In this document: in pieces, positions 41,833-54,651 of the stretch
How positions within the stretch are numbered: position 1 is the stretch's first letter
How the letters are laid out: every line of letters starts with the position of its first letter
Origin: Apostichopus japonicus
Lineage: Eukaryota > Echinodermata > Holothuroidea > Aspidochirotida > Stichopodidae
Reading direction: 5' to 3'
Assembly (NCBI RefSeq): GCF_037975245.1
Contig: NC_092572.1
Coordinates: 27,513,989-27,577,988, forward strand
Length of the DNA: 64,000 nt
Notes under the pieces: generated by a model
Told to the model about the DNA's origin: nothing
The model's database searches: none
The model's input: the letters and a program-made list of their open reading frames with translations, nothing else
Made by a program: the position numbers and the translations under genes

Positions 41833-44800
41833 GCTTTGTATGTTATAACATATGTGCCTTGCATTTCTTTTTCCTTAATATCATCTTGGAAAGTACAGTT
41901 CACTTCATTCTAATTATTTCATATCATCCTGTATTATCGTTTTGAAAGAATACCGTCTTTCCAGAAATATCGTTGTGGGCCATGAACTTTTTTGAACTCG
42001 AGGTATGATATATTAAGATGTGTGTATAGTTGTGTTTACACGCTTAAGATATAAACCGGAGAGCTGCTATATAGAAACCAAGTTACTATAACCGTTAGTC
42101 TTAATCAATATCCATGCGTGGAAAGGCATGCCTGATGGAGCGAATAATTGATTTGTAATCGGATTACGTCACCTTCTTATATCGAAAAATGTAAAGTATC
42201 ATTTGACTTTCTTGATTAATCAAGAAACCAGATAGACTGTTCACACAAACAACATGATCAAATGATATTTCGAAGAAGGAATGTAACAGTATCGCTAGTC
42301 AAATTATATCGTATTTCAACGAGGTTATTCTTAATAATCTACAACACTTTTCATTTGGTTTGCATGTTTGTTTACTAAGCCCTTACTGAATGTATTACTC
42401 AAAATAATTTATAATTGACCAATATACGACGCCATTTTATAGTTTCTCCGTCAATGTACGTAATAAATTCGCGAGTAATTAAGAAGGAAATTCGAAGTTT
42501 AGCATTTCGTCGTTCAGATGGTGTTGTTTCTTTTCTTTTCTTATAAGTTATAAACAATAAGAAAAATAAATTACATTTACGACTTCACTTTTCAGATAGA
42601 TCGTTATCTGAAATAGCGCCCTCTTCTACATCGTTATCAGAAATAGTGCCCCCTATTTACATGTTAATACAGTAGGCCTATATATCTCCAACACGACTCT
42701 GTTGTGCAAGTGTCGTGCTATTATTATTTGCTCCATTGGCTTACATAATAAATAACTCACTTTCCACGACCGCTAGAGCATATATAGCTGACTGCTTGGG
42801 TTATTACAGCACATTCATTTTTTGGGGTACCATCATGACCATTTAGATTTTGAGCTAAAGTTTGTCATAGCGCTCTGCAACTCATCTGAGAGCTCTCGTT
42901 GCGGAATCTTCTTGTTTCAACGAGGGTTTTCTAAAATGCCTGAAATCACCTACAAACCTCCAGTAGTTTATTTCATCCTCTTCAACAGCCAAACGTAAAA
43001 ATGAATGATGATAACTGAAAAAATGCCTCCCCCCCAAAAAAAAAAAAAATAACTTCATCATTTCAATTTAGTGTTTTTTCCCGAAAATGGTTAACTTTCC
43101 AGGCGCATGCACACTACCCTAACTGTTGTGAAGTACCTGCGTGCAGTGAATGAGAAAAGACTCACAAGAAAGTGTGCAGTCACGTGGTAAGCAATGTGAA
43201 AGAATGCGCAGCTAACACGTATGTACAAGATTCTCTACCATGTCTGTAGGCAAAAGACCTGTTTTAAGTGTTTGATTTGTCTTATGTTAAGCATTACAAC
43301 TTCGTCGGGTGTCGACCACGTACATGGGACTTTCACTAGAGTTAAATTGTTGTTTCGCAGTTAGGCTATGTCATAAAATACGTGACGTTTATACATAAAA
43401 AAAAACAACAAACTCGGTTTTAGTTTCCGCCTCAATTATCCTACGGACGTAGCCCCATTAACGACCCTCTGCTCTACCGGTTACGAGCGTTACACTGAAG
43501 TGAATAATTGTAATGGGGTTGCAATCAATCACTGTTCCCACTCAAGCCGACAGGGGACACTACTCTATAACTGTCAAAACACTGACACATTAAGCTCTCC
43601 GTGATGCGAGACATCAAGTTGAACGGATCTGCACTTTGAGAAGAAGTCTATTATTTCCATGACAAAACTATAAAAAGAAAGCTTACTGTCACAATGTTTA
43701 AATCATTCAGTCCACTTGCTGAGTTACCGGAGGCTGACTAGTATGTAGAAGTATATACGTGCTATATAGATAAGATCATAACATGCATACATACGCACAC
43801 ATACAAGCGCGCACACCCGTACGCAGACACGCACGTACACGCGCAAGCAACCATACCCAAACACACGCACAAACTATTGATCCCCAGATATCCCTTATCC
43901 CGTCTATTATACTCGCAATAACAATTATAAATACACAGGACTCTATAAGATTCTTTCTAACCCATTAAACCCATTGCCTACCCTCCCCTCCCCCTTCCCC
44001 TTCCCCCTCCCCTTCCCCTTCCCCCTCCCCTCCACTCTCACGCATCGGGTAGTTGGTAATCGTGCCACTTAAAATTCTCCGTCAATTCCAAATATTACGT
44101 TATAGTTCTACAAACTAAATAATAAAACATAAATATTAAAATTTAGAATACAAAAATGTACCTAAAAAGTCGCTATATACATCACTGTTAAATCCCCAAT
44201 CACCGCTATCAAAGAATGGATATAAAAAGTTACATTATATATCAATCTCGATGTTTGATTATAATTACTATTATTGTTACTCTGATTACTATTGACATTA
44301 TTGTTAATTTTTATTGTTATTAATTATCTTCTTCTCTTGCGATACACCTATAGGTTCTGATCTCCTTTTTTTTCTCTTTAAAACCATGAGTGTGAAGTTA
44401 CCCACACGTTTTGGTTTGACCTCATTTCGGTTTTACTTTGAAGTCTACAATTGTTGATTCATTTTCAATATCGTACCGTCACAGACAGATGCATTCTGCG
44501 GTGATATCAAATGCTTGCACTTTTAATATACCCAAAAAAAAATGTACTTTTTTCACCTTTGAGAATTATAAAAATGAAACCTTTATTCACGATTTTCTAT
44601 TTTTCATTATCATGAAAAAAAAAGAATTAAAAAAAAATATTTTCAAGTTTACGAGTATTATGAAAAGGCTCACTTTTCATTTCTGTTCTTTTTCTGTTTT
44701 TCTCATTTCGGTAGATTTATTGTAAATATATGACACACCCTTCTATTTTTTCTCACTTGAATGGAAAGTTTACCTCACTGCTACAATAAACGTCTTTCGC

Positions 44801-45080
44801 GTTTCCATAGCAATTCGTTTGTAGATTCGGTATAAAGACGAAGGGATCATTGTGGATTTTGACGCTTTGGAAATATTTAGTTTCATATTTAATATTTTAT
44901 CGGTTTTTGTGCCGTCAAATGTATTAAAGTTCAATAATATATATATTTTCTCCCAACAATTTGTCAACCAAACCACAGAGGAATGAAAACATCAAATGAA
45001 CTAACTAGACCTATAGAAGCTATATTAGTCGAAGGTAGCGGAGAGAGAAAACATAATAAACGATTCGCGTAAACTTTAAA

Positions 45081-45141
<61 letters not shown>

Positions 45142-46769
45142 GAAAGGGCAACTATGTAATATAACGAATTGTTGAAGTTTGCTTTGACATATGAGAAATA
45201 GCCATATATTTATCATATAAATAAATATCTGAGTGAAAAAGTTTCTTCTAATCGAGTGTATTCCCGAATAACTCATTAAATTATCAGTCAGACTAAGAAA
45301 AAGAAGTGGGGGGGGGGGGGGGAGAGACTATAAGATGTTTCTTAGCTTTGTCAACTGGAATCTTATTTTGAGTGTTACTTGGTAGATGGGTTAAAATTAT
45401 CATTAAATGGCGACCGAATACAAGATAATTGATTTAAGCTTTCAATTTGGTCATCAATATTAAGAAATTCTTATTATTAAAATCTTGAATGCGATTGCTC
45501 ACAATCAGGTACCGTCCAGGCGGATCCAGGGATATGTAGGGGTGTACACCCCCCCCCCCCCCCCTCTTCACATCCCAACACACACAAAATTGAAAACAGT
45601 TATTAGAACGAACTTGCGTAGACCTCCATTCATTACTGCCATTGATTAAATGAACTTTATTCTCGACATGTTAAGTCGCCCGGCACATATTTTATATAAG
45701 CTACCGCACCGTATTTATCACTAGCAAGAAAACAAGTAGATTCCAAAAAGTTTCAAAATACTCGAATTTCCCTTCACCATTCAAAATGAGCCCTACCTAA
45801 TCAAGTTTAATTAACATATGCATGACCAAAAATGATCATGGGTTTTGTTATCGAACAGTCCTCGACATAGTTATCAAAATTAACTCAAAGAGATACTTCA
45901 ATATGCAACATGATAATGATATGCTTTTAGCTCCATAGTGTACCTTAATCCTGTGCAGCGAGAGATGATATGAACAGCCACAGTTGTGCCATGATTGGAT
46001 AGAATATCGTTATTGAAACTGGCAGAAAAAATAGCTTTAATATGCATTCTTCATTTGGTCGTTATACGAAAAGATTATGAAAGGGGGAAAAATGCTGACA
46101 AAGGCTTTTATTTTGGGCATTAAGTTGACTCTCTTTGACAAACCTTATAAGCAGGGTTTGAATACGAACTTTTATATATCAATTTATGTCTATGAAAAGA
46201 CGGCTTATTCTGACTAAGAAATAAAGTGCAAAGAATGTTTCCCAATAGTTCAGCAGTTTGGAAGGTGGGCCTTTTGTAAAAAAAAGGGGGGAAATCGTTA
46301 AATCCTTCTTAGCTAATATCAGAATTAATTTTGCAGGATTCTTAAATTTGAAGTACATACTAAGAGGATTGCTGTCGCACGTATAATGCTGATTCTAGAC
46401 TCGATTTGCAGCCGTTTGGCTAATAACACGCGTATTGCGTTTCTAACAGGAAGTTTAGCGCAAAGAATGACAGCTATACTTCAAAATGCGAGTCTGATAG
46501 GACAACTTTAATTACTCGACGCACACATGCACACACATTAATCACACGGACGCACACATTATGCAAACATGCGCAAAATTTCATGATAAGGGGAAAGGGA
46601 CCAAAGAATGATAAGTCGTATCGTCCCTATTTTTGTTCATAATTTGCGTATGCTGTCCTATGAATCAAATTGTTGATTTACTTTACAAAATAATATGGCT
46701 GAATAGCTCTTATTTATTAAACAAAATTGTGCTACGGAGCCATCACTGATACTGGCAGTCATTTGACTG

Positions 46770-46832
<63 letters not shown>

Positions 46833-46853
46833 ATATCTATATATATATATATA

Positions 46854-46890
<37 letters not shown>

Positions 46891-47914
46891 CCATTAAAAT
46901 ATCAACATTAATATATACATATCTATATAAATATATATATATATCAACTGTGAGACTACTAATCCATTTGACAATTTAATGATTGATGTCACAAAACAAC
47001 TACATAATGTCCGAAACAAAACAGATCAAAGAAAACAAAAATTCTCTTGATGGACACTTCATTAGGTTAGAAATGCATTTTATTTACAAGAAGTCGTTGT
47101 TTGATATTTTCCAACCCTTAAGTGTATTTGGTCATAACAGAAGTACATTGATCAAAATCATAATCAATATTGACAGAAGAGAAAACAACAAGGATGGGCA
47201 TGTTTACTGGTTTGAAGACAATTTCAGACTTTCAAGATAATTTATTAGCTCCATTATTAGTACATTATTAGTACAATGAGTAAAGGATACGGCAGTGTGA
47301 TATTAACTGACATGACACAGAACCACTCTCGATAAGTGAAAGATGAATGTCATTCGGATTTTGGACTATTTATATATTTATTTTATTTCTTTTCTTTTCT
47401 GCTCCTTTTCTTTTTACTTTCCATTTGCTTCCCCCTTTTCACGCCTTTACCTTCTTTTCTTTTCATTAAGCACAATAGCTGGAGGGAAAATGAGGCTTTA
47501 CGTGCCTAGAAAGGCTTCTCTTTTCTTCTTCTTCTTCTTCTTATTCTTTCTCTTCTTTTTGTTGTTGTTGGTGTTTTCTCGCTTAATTAGTCTCGGGTGT
47601 ATCATCTGTGGCTTTTATTGGGATAAAGGATGTGTTAGATTCACTTGATCTGCCGTGAGCTGGCAACACATGTCGATGATAGCGCGAGTCAAACTTTCTG
47701 TAGACTTCAGATATTCCAACGACCGCTAAAATCCATGTTAAAGATCTGTCATGTTAAACGGTCTTTAGCATAATGTGTAAGTCCGTTGGGTGTCTGTTTA
47801 TATATGGAGTTGGTACCGTGGTATAGTTATTTATTCTATTCAAGGCTAATATGATACATTTTGTCGCACATTGTGTCCCATGTGGTATGACAGATACTTA
47901 CATACATACACACA

Positions 47915-47981
<67 letters not shown>

Positions 47982-48962
47982 TAAGGGTCAACACATTAGG
48001 GGGGGGGGGAATCGTACATTTTGGAACTCATCAGGCAACGGTAGGAACCGAACCCACATACCACTCGACCTCAGTAATTCTACTGGTGTAAACAGAAGCG
48101 GGACTTGTTGTTTGAAAGTGTGTGTGAGTTGGGGGGGGGGGCTACCTGGGGTGGGAAGCTGGGGTAGTGATCTAAGGAGAGGTGGTGTTCCTCTTCCCTT
48201 TGAGAACTTTTGGATTTAATAAAGTCCCGAAATGTAATATGGTGCAATATTTATAGGTTATTTCCAAGTACTAGTTGCGTACTTGAAAATGTAATTTATG
48301 GTATCTGTGTTAAAATGTTGGTAGATTTATTAGGCGATATAGAAAATAACAAATCGAATTAAAATAAGAATCGTCACAATTCGTCGATCTCTTTTACAGC
48401 CTGACTAAAGAATAAATTCAAAATTATCGGAGAGTTGTTAGCCTTGCTGTGACAAAACCCAACCAAATTATTGGATCAAAAAAAAAAGAAAAAGAAGAAG
48501 AAGAAAACAGCCAACTCAAGGTCCTGCCCTCGTAATCCTGCCTATGGTTGTGACTTCAATTATTTTATTTTATAACCGTCAGTGAGAACGTGTTAAGATT
48601 GTATAGAGTGCACCCCCGATGCTTTGAATCCGACAATGTACACACAAAATTACCTCTTTTATGATGGTATGATAAACAGCAAGGTCCGTCCGCGTTTAGA
48701 TTCTTACCTTCAATAGAATACAATACAATTATTGTACTATACTTATCCATGTTGCTTCATTACGACATGTTTATACATCAGGCCTATACATGCAGTTGTT
48801 ACCCTATACTAGTCTAGTCTATATAGTCGGTGAAGCACTAAACGATTAAAAGGATGATTTCATGCATAATTTTAATATTTCATTTTGAAGGTTAAGGAGA
48901 ATGCGACGGTCGATGATAATCGTTCTATATTTCTGGTGTTATTCCCTTTCATGTGATAGTAT
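41833..48962. other. Intergenic, microsatellites, no gene recognised
   Basis: AT-rich. (CCCCTTCC)n at 43980-44035, (TA)n at 45084-45138, 46773-46888 and 47919-47975, G/C homopolymer runs at 45309, 45549 and 48000. GGCGGATCCAGGGA at 45521 is a broken end of an element A relative. Short ORFs look random. Confidence 0.7.
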
Positions 48963-49125
48963 ACAAATAATGAATGGTTATGAGTGCAATAGTGCAAATA
49001 CTTCATAAGTTGAAAGATGGAATGTTCCATTCACCTCGGCTGCGCCTCGTTGAATGGAACAAATTACATCTTTCAACGAATGAAATATTTGCACTATTGC
49101 ACGAATGGAAACCATTCATTATTTG
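48963..49125. mobile_element. Foldback (palindromic) MITE, about 163 bp
   Basis: ACAAATAATGAATGGTT (48963-48979) pairs with AACCATTCATTATTTGT (49109-49125). Inward AGTGCAATAGTGCAAATA pairs with TATTTGCACTATTGCAC, then TTGAAAGATG with CATCTTTCAA and GTTCCATTC with GAATGGAAC, leaving only a CGGCTGCGCC loop near 49050. Almost the whole element is a hairpin. Confidence 0.8.
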
Positions 49126-51600
49126 TTTTGTACAACACCTTCAAATTTGGATATAATTGGAAGTAAAATGCACTCATGCAACAGATTGTTTTGAACAGAC
49201 AGATTTCTCTGCTCTCTTACCGTTTAAAAAAAGTGCTATCAAAAAAGTATAACACATGGTTCTATTTCATAGAGTGCAATAGAGCGGATTTTGCATGCAA
49301 TCGACGAGCAATTGACTAATCAAATGGCCGGAATATAATTAGGTGTTGTATAATAAACTTTAAAGCAGTATGATTATTGTAGGTCTGAAATTCCCTCTTA
49401 AAGGCTACATGTAGGATGACTTCTGCTCCTAAGTCCACGCCTAACTGTTAAGATATTATTCTACAAAATCTACTAACTACATCGATGAGTTTTCTTTCAC
49501 TTCATACAAACAACAAAACACCTATGAAGAGATTGACATTCAACACCAGTTGCGTTTGACAAACTTCCAATCATTGCATTCTGAACATGTTACTCGTGAC
49601 CATTAAGATTTGTAATTAGGCTTTATATGCTGTTTGCTGGTATAATGCTCCGTTTGCTAGACTAAGTAGGCCAACCAGCCAGCCACGTTGATTGGTTTGC
49701 CTCAGTCTGTTCTTTAAAAGGTCATTCGAAGAAAAATAAACCCAAAGTAGTGTTATAAACTATAGCCGATAGTAGGGCTTTTTAGCGGTCTACAAATATC
49801 ACTATTAAATTCACAACTATATGCTACAATGCAGGTCGGCAGCGATGAAGACGTGTAGTAACCAATTACCTCTTTGTGTCCTATTCGACTATAAGGGCTC
49901 TCAACCTAAGTTTTAGTAAATATTTCCCTGAAACGGTGAATAGCTTGGATTCGTAGATTCTAAAAATTATGTCACTGGCCAATCACGCCCGCACTACGTT
50001 TCTCGAAGCTGTTTTACTTTGGTTTCCGAAAATGTTAATGATAAGTAATAAAACTGCCTTTGGCATTACCACAAAATAAAAATAATAATCGAGATTTGTT
50101 TACCAAAAGGTAAACATTGGTATTCATACAAAGTAACCTGTCCACACACACACACGCAATGTTGGAATTTATATCCAATCACTGAGGAATGTAACCTTGG
50201 GCAATGTGAATTTAAAATGTAATCTTTGGGGAAAAAATCAAATACATACCTTGATTTAGTGTTCTTATCCAGGCTATTTGCCCGTAGATCTGATCAAAGT
50301 TCTATTTTGCCATAGCCCAGTGACGACTGTTCATGACGTAAGTAGTAAAGCAGCGGTTATCACTTCTTGGATCTGGGTGTGCGGTCAATCTTTTAACCCC
50401 CAGTCTAGTGAATATTCATGACTGTGCACTGTAAGATACATATTCTCAAATATGTAATCCAAGAATGGGTACTTATGTAGCCAATCAAATGGTGACAAAT
50501 GCAGACAGTTTTAAAATGTGAGTGCAATAAAGTACTGTAGTTATTGGTACAAAGAGACTATACTTCATATCCTTGTACCTGTACGACCTCTTGAATATTG
50601 TCCTACTTCTACTGGTCATAACCACACGTGTTAACATTTCCTTTCTCCCTTGCTATCTATATTCACACGATGTTAGTTACTTTATCCTAACATAAACAAT
50701 TTAAGGAGTTTTATGAGCCTAAGCAGGCAACAGCAATATTATAGGAGGGATACAACACTGTATCGTTTCCATTGTGAAATTTGTATAAACATGATGGTGG
50801 CTCGGATGTGGGAGGGGGTAATATAGTCTGTACGGGGATGGGGATCTACCCACTATGTCGCTGCGCTATGCAGATAGAGTATAAATAGAGGATATTAAAG
50901 GAGAAGTATTATGAAGAGTGAAAAGCCATGAAATTTAATTATACTAATCGAAACCGAAATCACTGACTCTCTCTAAAATATCAGTAAACAGTGACAATAT
51001 AAGTCAACCTGGTAGACACCGCTTATTGTAAAAGTAGAAAAGCTCTTCGTTTCAGAGATATAGACTAGGCTTTTCAAGACGATATGACTTTCGTGAGAGG
51101 ACTCCTGTAACCGCTCCCCCTCTCCCCTCTCTCCTCTTGCTTGCTTGCCCTGTGTCAGTTTGTGTGGGGGTGTGCTTGTGTGTGTAAGACAGTATCATTT
51201 CCTTTCATAAGTTTACTATTTAGGGGCGTCTGACTTAAACATAACTTGTTTGATCTGAATCAGCTCCGTGGATTGATCTGTTTGATATCCTGTCTTGGTA
51301 TTAACATCAGCTTGAAAGTGATGGAAAATCATACCAAACTTGCGCATTGCAATGGAGTGAGGACATTTTAACTATGAGTTCTGAATTTGGCTTTGTATAG
51401 CTTTATCTGTATGTGGAAACCGGAAATTTAGTTGGCTTCTTTGTTATTTTGTAATCCTTTATAACAAAGGGAAGGTCACCTTCTTCATTAACCATGACTT
51501 ATGGCCTTAACAATGAAGTAGAACGAGGACAAAACCTACATTAGCACGTTTGGATGCATACATCAGCTTCCCGGATTAATTCTACTGTTGGCTCTTTTAC
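49126..51600. other. Intergenic, nothing recognised
   Basis: AT-rich sequence with short CA runs (50145). No coding potential or element boundaries seen. Confidence 0.65.
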
Positions 51601-51799
51601 TTGGTCTCAGTTGCTAGCTTTGATCTACTTCAGCTAACTGTTTTGATCTTTGTTGATCTGCTGCAGCTAAGGTATTTGATTTGATCTGTTGTCGATCGCT
51701 CATTGGTTTGATCTGTAACATTTCTCTGATTGGAACTGTTTCAGATCCCTTCCTTTATCTATATCTACTCCCTGGTTAGATTTTTTTGCTACCTTGTGT

Positions 51800-52525
51800 A
51801 ACCTGTTTCAGCTCCCTGATTTAATCTCTTTTCAATCCCCTGGTTTGATCTGTTTCATCCCCTTATTTTACCTGTTTCAGCTCTCTGATTTAATCTCTTT
51901 TCAATGCCCTGGTTCTGTTTCATCCTCTCATTTTACCTGTTTCAGCTCCCTGATTTAATCTCTTTTCAATCCCCTGGTTCGATCTGTTTCATCCCCTCGT
52001 TTTACCTGTTTGAGCTCCCTGATTTAATCTCTTTTCAATGCCCTGGTTCGATCTGTTTCATCCCCTCATTTTACCTGTTTCAGCTCTCTGATGTAATCTC
52101 TGTTCAATCCCCTGCTTCGATCTGTTTCATCCTCTCATTTTACCTGTTTCAGCTCCCTGATTTAATCTCTTTCCATCCCCTGGTTTGATCTGTTTCATCC
52201 CCTCATTTAACCTGTTTCAGTTCCCTGATTTAATCTCTTTCTATCCCCTGGTTTGATCTGTTTCATCCCCTCATTTTACCTGTTTCAGTTCCCTGATTTA
52301 ATCTCTTTCTATCCCCTGGTTTGATCTGTTTCATCCCCTCATTTTACCTGTTTCAGCTCCTTGATTTAATCTCTATCAATCCCCAGGTTCGATCTGTTTC
52401 ATTCTCTCGTTTTACCTGTTTATTCAGCTCCCTGATTTAATCTCTTTTCAATCCCCAGGTTCGATCTGTTTCATTCCCTCGTTTTACCTGTTTCAGCTAC
52501 CTGATTTAATCTCTTTCAATTCCCT
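51800..52525. repeat. 68-bp tandem repeat, about 10 copies
   Basis: Unit contains CAGCTCCCTGATTTAATCTC, TTTTCAATCCCCTGGTTTGA and TCTGTTTCATCCCCTCATTT followed by TACCTGTTT. Copies start near 51812, 51880, 51944, 52012, 52081, 52150, 52218, 52286, 52355, 52425 and 52493. More decayed copies extend to about 51600 and 52760. Confidence 0.9.
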
Positions 52526-52759
52526 GGTTTGATCTGTCTGAACTCCCTGGTGTACTCTTCTACATCTCCCTGGTAGTATATGTATTAATAACATTGCATG
52601 AGCTGTCACTGTGATCTGATATGATCTGTTTCATATCTCCGGTTTGATCTGTAACAGTTCCCTGATTTGATCTGTTTCAGATCCCTTCTTCTATCTGTAT
52701 CAAATCCCTAGTTAGATGCCTTTTATCCATCTTGTGTAATCTGTTTCAGCTCCCTTACA

Positions 52760-53086
52760 TAGTCCGTTACAGCTCATTGCCTTTCTCTCTCACGGCTCGC
52801 TAATTTGTCTCTCACTGCTCGCTTATTTGAGCACTAATTTGATCGATTTCAATTCACCGATTTGACCTGGTTTAACACCATGGACGTTTATCAAATATAA
52901 CAACAACATAAATACGATTAAAGTTAAAGATTTCTTCCGTAATTCGGATATTACCTAGATGTACATCTAGCAATAGTTTTGCTCCTAATATATTTATACA
53001 AGATTGGTAATTCTTTATGAAACAGAGCTCTAAACCTTTAATATCGTGACCCGACTGATGCAGTTCGATTTTATATTTAATACTGG

Positions 53087-53127
<41 letters not shown>

Positions 53128-54380
53128 AATTAACAAGATATATGCAGTAACCACAATAAAGGTTACAGCGGCAATTAATAACCGATGAAAAAAAAAGGAT
53201 GGAAAAAAAAGTGTGACAGAAATGAAAGTAGAAATATCTAAACGTGAAGAACACATTCCTTAGCAACCACTCTAGACTTGTCTCTCGGATTGGGTATTTT
53301 AATTGTTCTAAGATTATAGATTTTTTTTCTAAAAAAAAAGAAGATGATTTAGGCAGCGAATATAAGAACAAGTGAACAGTAGTGCGAAACACTCAATAAA
53401 ATTTGACAACGAGGAACGGTAACATTTGGTGAACAGTTCTCGTACAAGAGGAAATTAACACCTGTTAAAATGTAAACACAATTGGAAAGCTGTACACGTA
53501 AACAGCGTATGCAGGCAAGTTATGAGTTTTCAAAAACAGTGTGGATGCGCTGACATTTTATGGGTGACATAAAAATTGTAATTTATTAGTTCATTTGTCC
53601 ATATTTTTTTTTTTTTTTTTAGTATAGGTAAGTATAGGTAAGTAACGTATAAACTTTGTACCGACATCAATACTGCGGTATGAATCAATGTAATGTATCA
53701 TATCACTTAATCAGTCTTAAGAGACATTTTTATATCAAGCAAATATCTGCTAATGTTTAAAAGCTGTATAACCTAGCCGTATGGATTTGATCTGCATGCA
53801 TGGGGAATTTTTCTAACAGTTGAACGAACCACCTCAATTTAGAAGACATATACACTAGACTATATAAACTTCACAGTAATGCACTAACTGTAAATCACTT
53901 CTTGGCTTAAACGTTATTAAAGGAAGAAAGGTTAGGAAGAAATTGTTTTTGTTGTTGTTGTATCATGAATATGCTTATCATTGACATTCTAATAGGCTGT
54001 GCGTCTAATAAGCTAATCTAACCAATGTAATTGGTGATCGTAAATAGTAATTTCTATGACCAAAAAAAAAAGTTGATTTGTGGTTTTGAAGCATACCTCA
54101 GCCGGAATTGATCGTTGCGTTTTGGTTTTTAGAAATCTCTCACAATTTTCAGGAATATCAAAATTAATTTGTGAATTATAGACTTGTATTGTGAGTACAA
54201 TCTTCCGAGTACGGATATATGGGTACACTGTCTCAATCACTAGTACACTGATCCACACATAAATGAGTTCAAAGCCATGAAGACGATTACAAGTAACAGT
54301 GCATACATTTTAATTTTGCTGCCTACGTATAATAGTATGCAAACCAACATTGTACTCAAATACCAGTATGAGTACATATT
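52760..54380. other. Intergenic, (TA)n at 53087-53124
   Basis: No gene recognised. An AGTATAGGTA direct duplication lies at 53622-53641. Confidence 0.65.
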
Positions 54381-54602
54381 AGGAGTGTTAGGAGTGCTAG
54401 CTCAGTGGTTAACGCCAGTGCCTTCCAATCATAAGGTTCATTCGGTTCGAGTCACTCCAAAATTAATGCATGTTGTCCAGTTACAGAGTTGTTGACAATT
54501 GACAATTCATAATCATGGACGTTAAATATGAATGTAAGAGACTGACTTCGGTCAGCTTGCGGCTTTGATAGGCCAATGAGGCTTCTTCGCGACTGAGAAA
54601 GG

Positions 54603-54650
<48 letters not shown>
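54381..54650 (+). mobile_element. tRNA-derived SINE with (TA)n tail
   Basis: GGAGTGCTAGCTCAGTGGTT (acceptor strand plus box A) and GGTTCGAGTCACTCC (box B plus acceptor strand) at tRNA spacing; GGAGTG pairs with CACTCC. An unrelated body with GACTTCGGTCAGCTTGCGGC follows and ends in (TA)n at 54606-54648. The head is still tRNA-like but the element is a retroposon, not a tRNA gene. Confidence 0.65.

Positions 54651-54651
<1 letters not shown>

Noticed and set aside
48006-48090. tRNA-derived SINE on the minus strand (GGGTTCGGTTCC box B)
   Set aside because: A box B-like word is present but no box A at proper spacing and no acceptor pairing.
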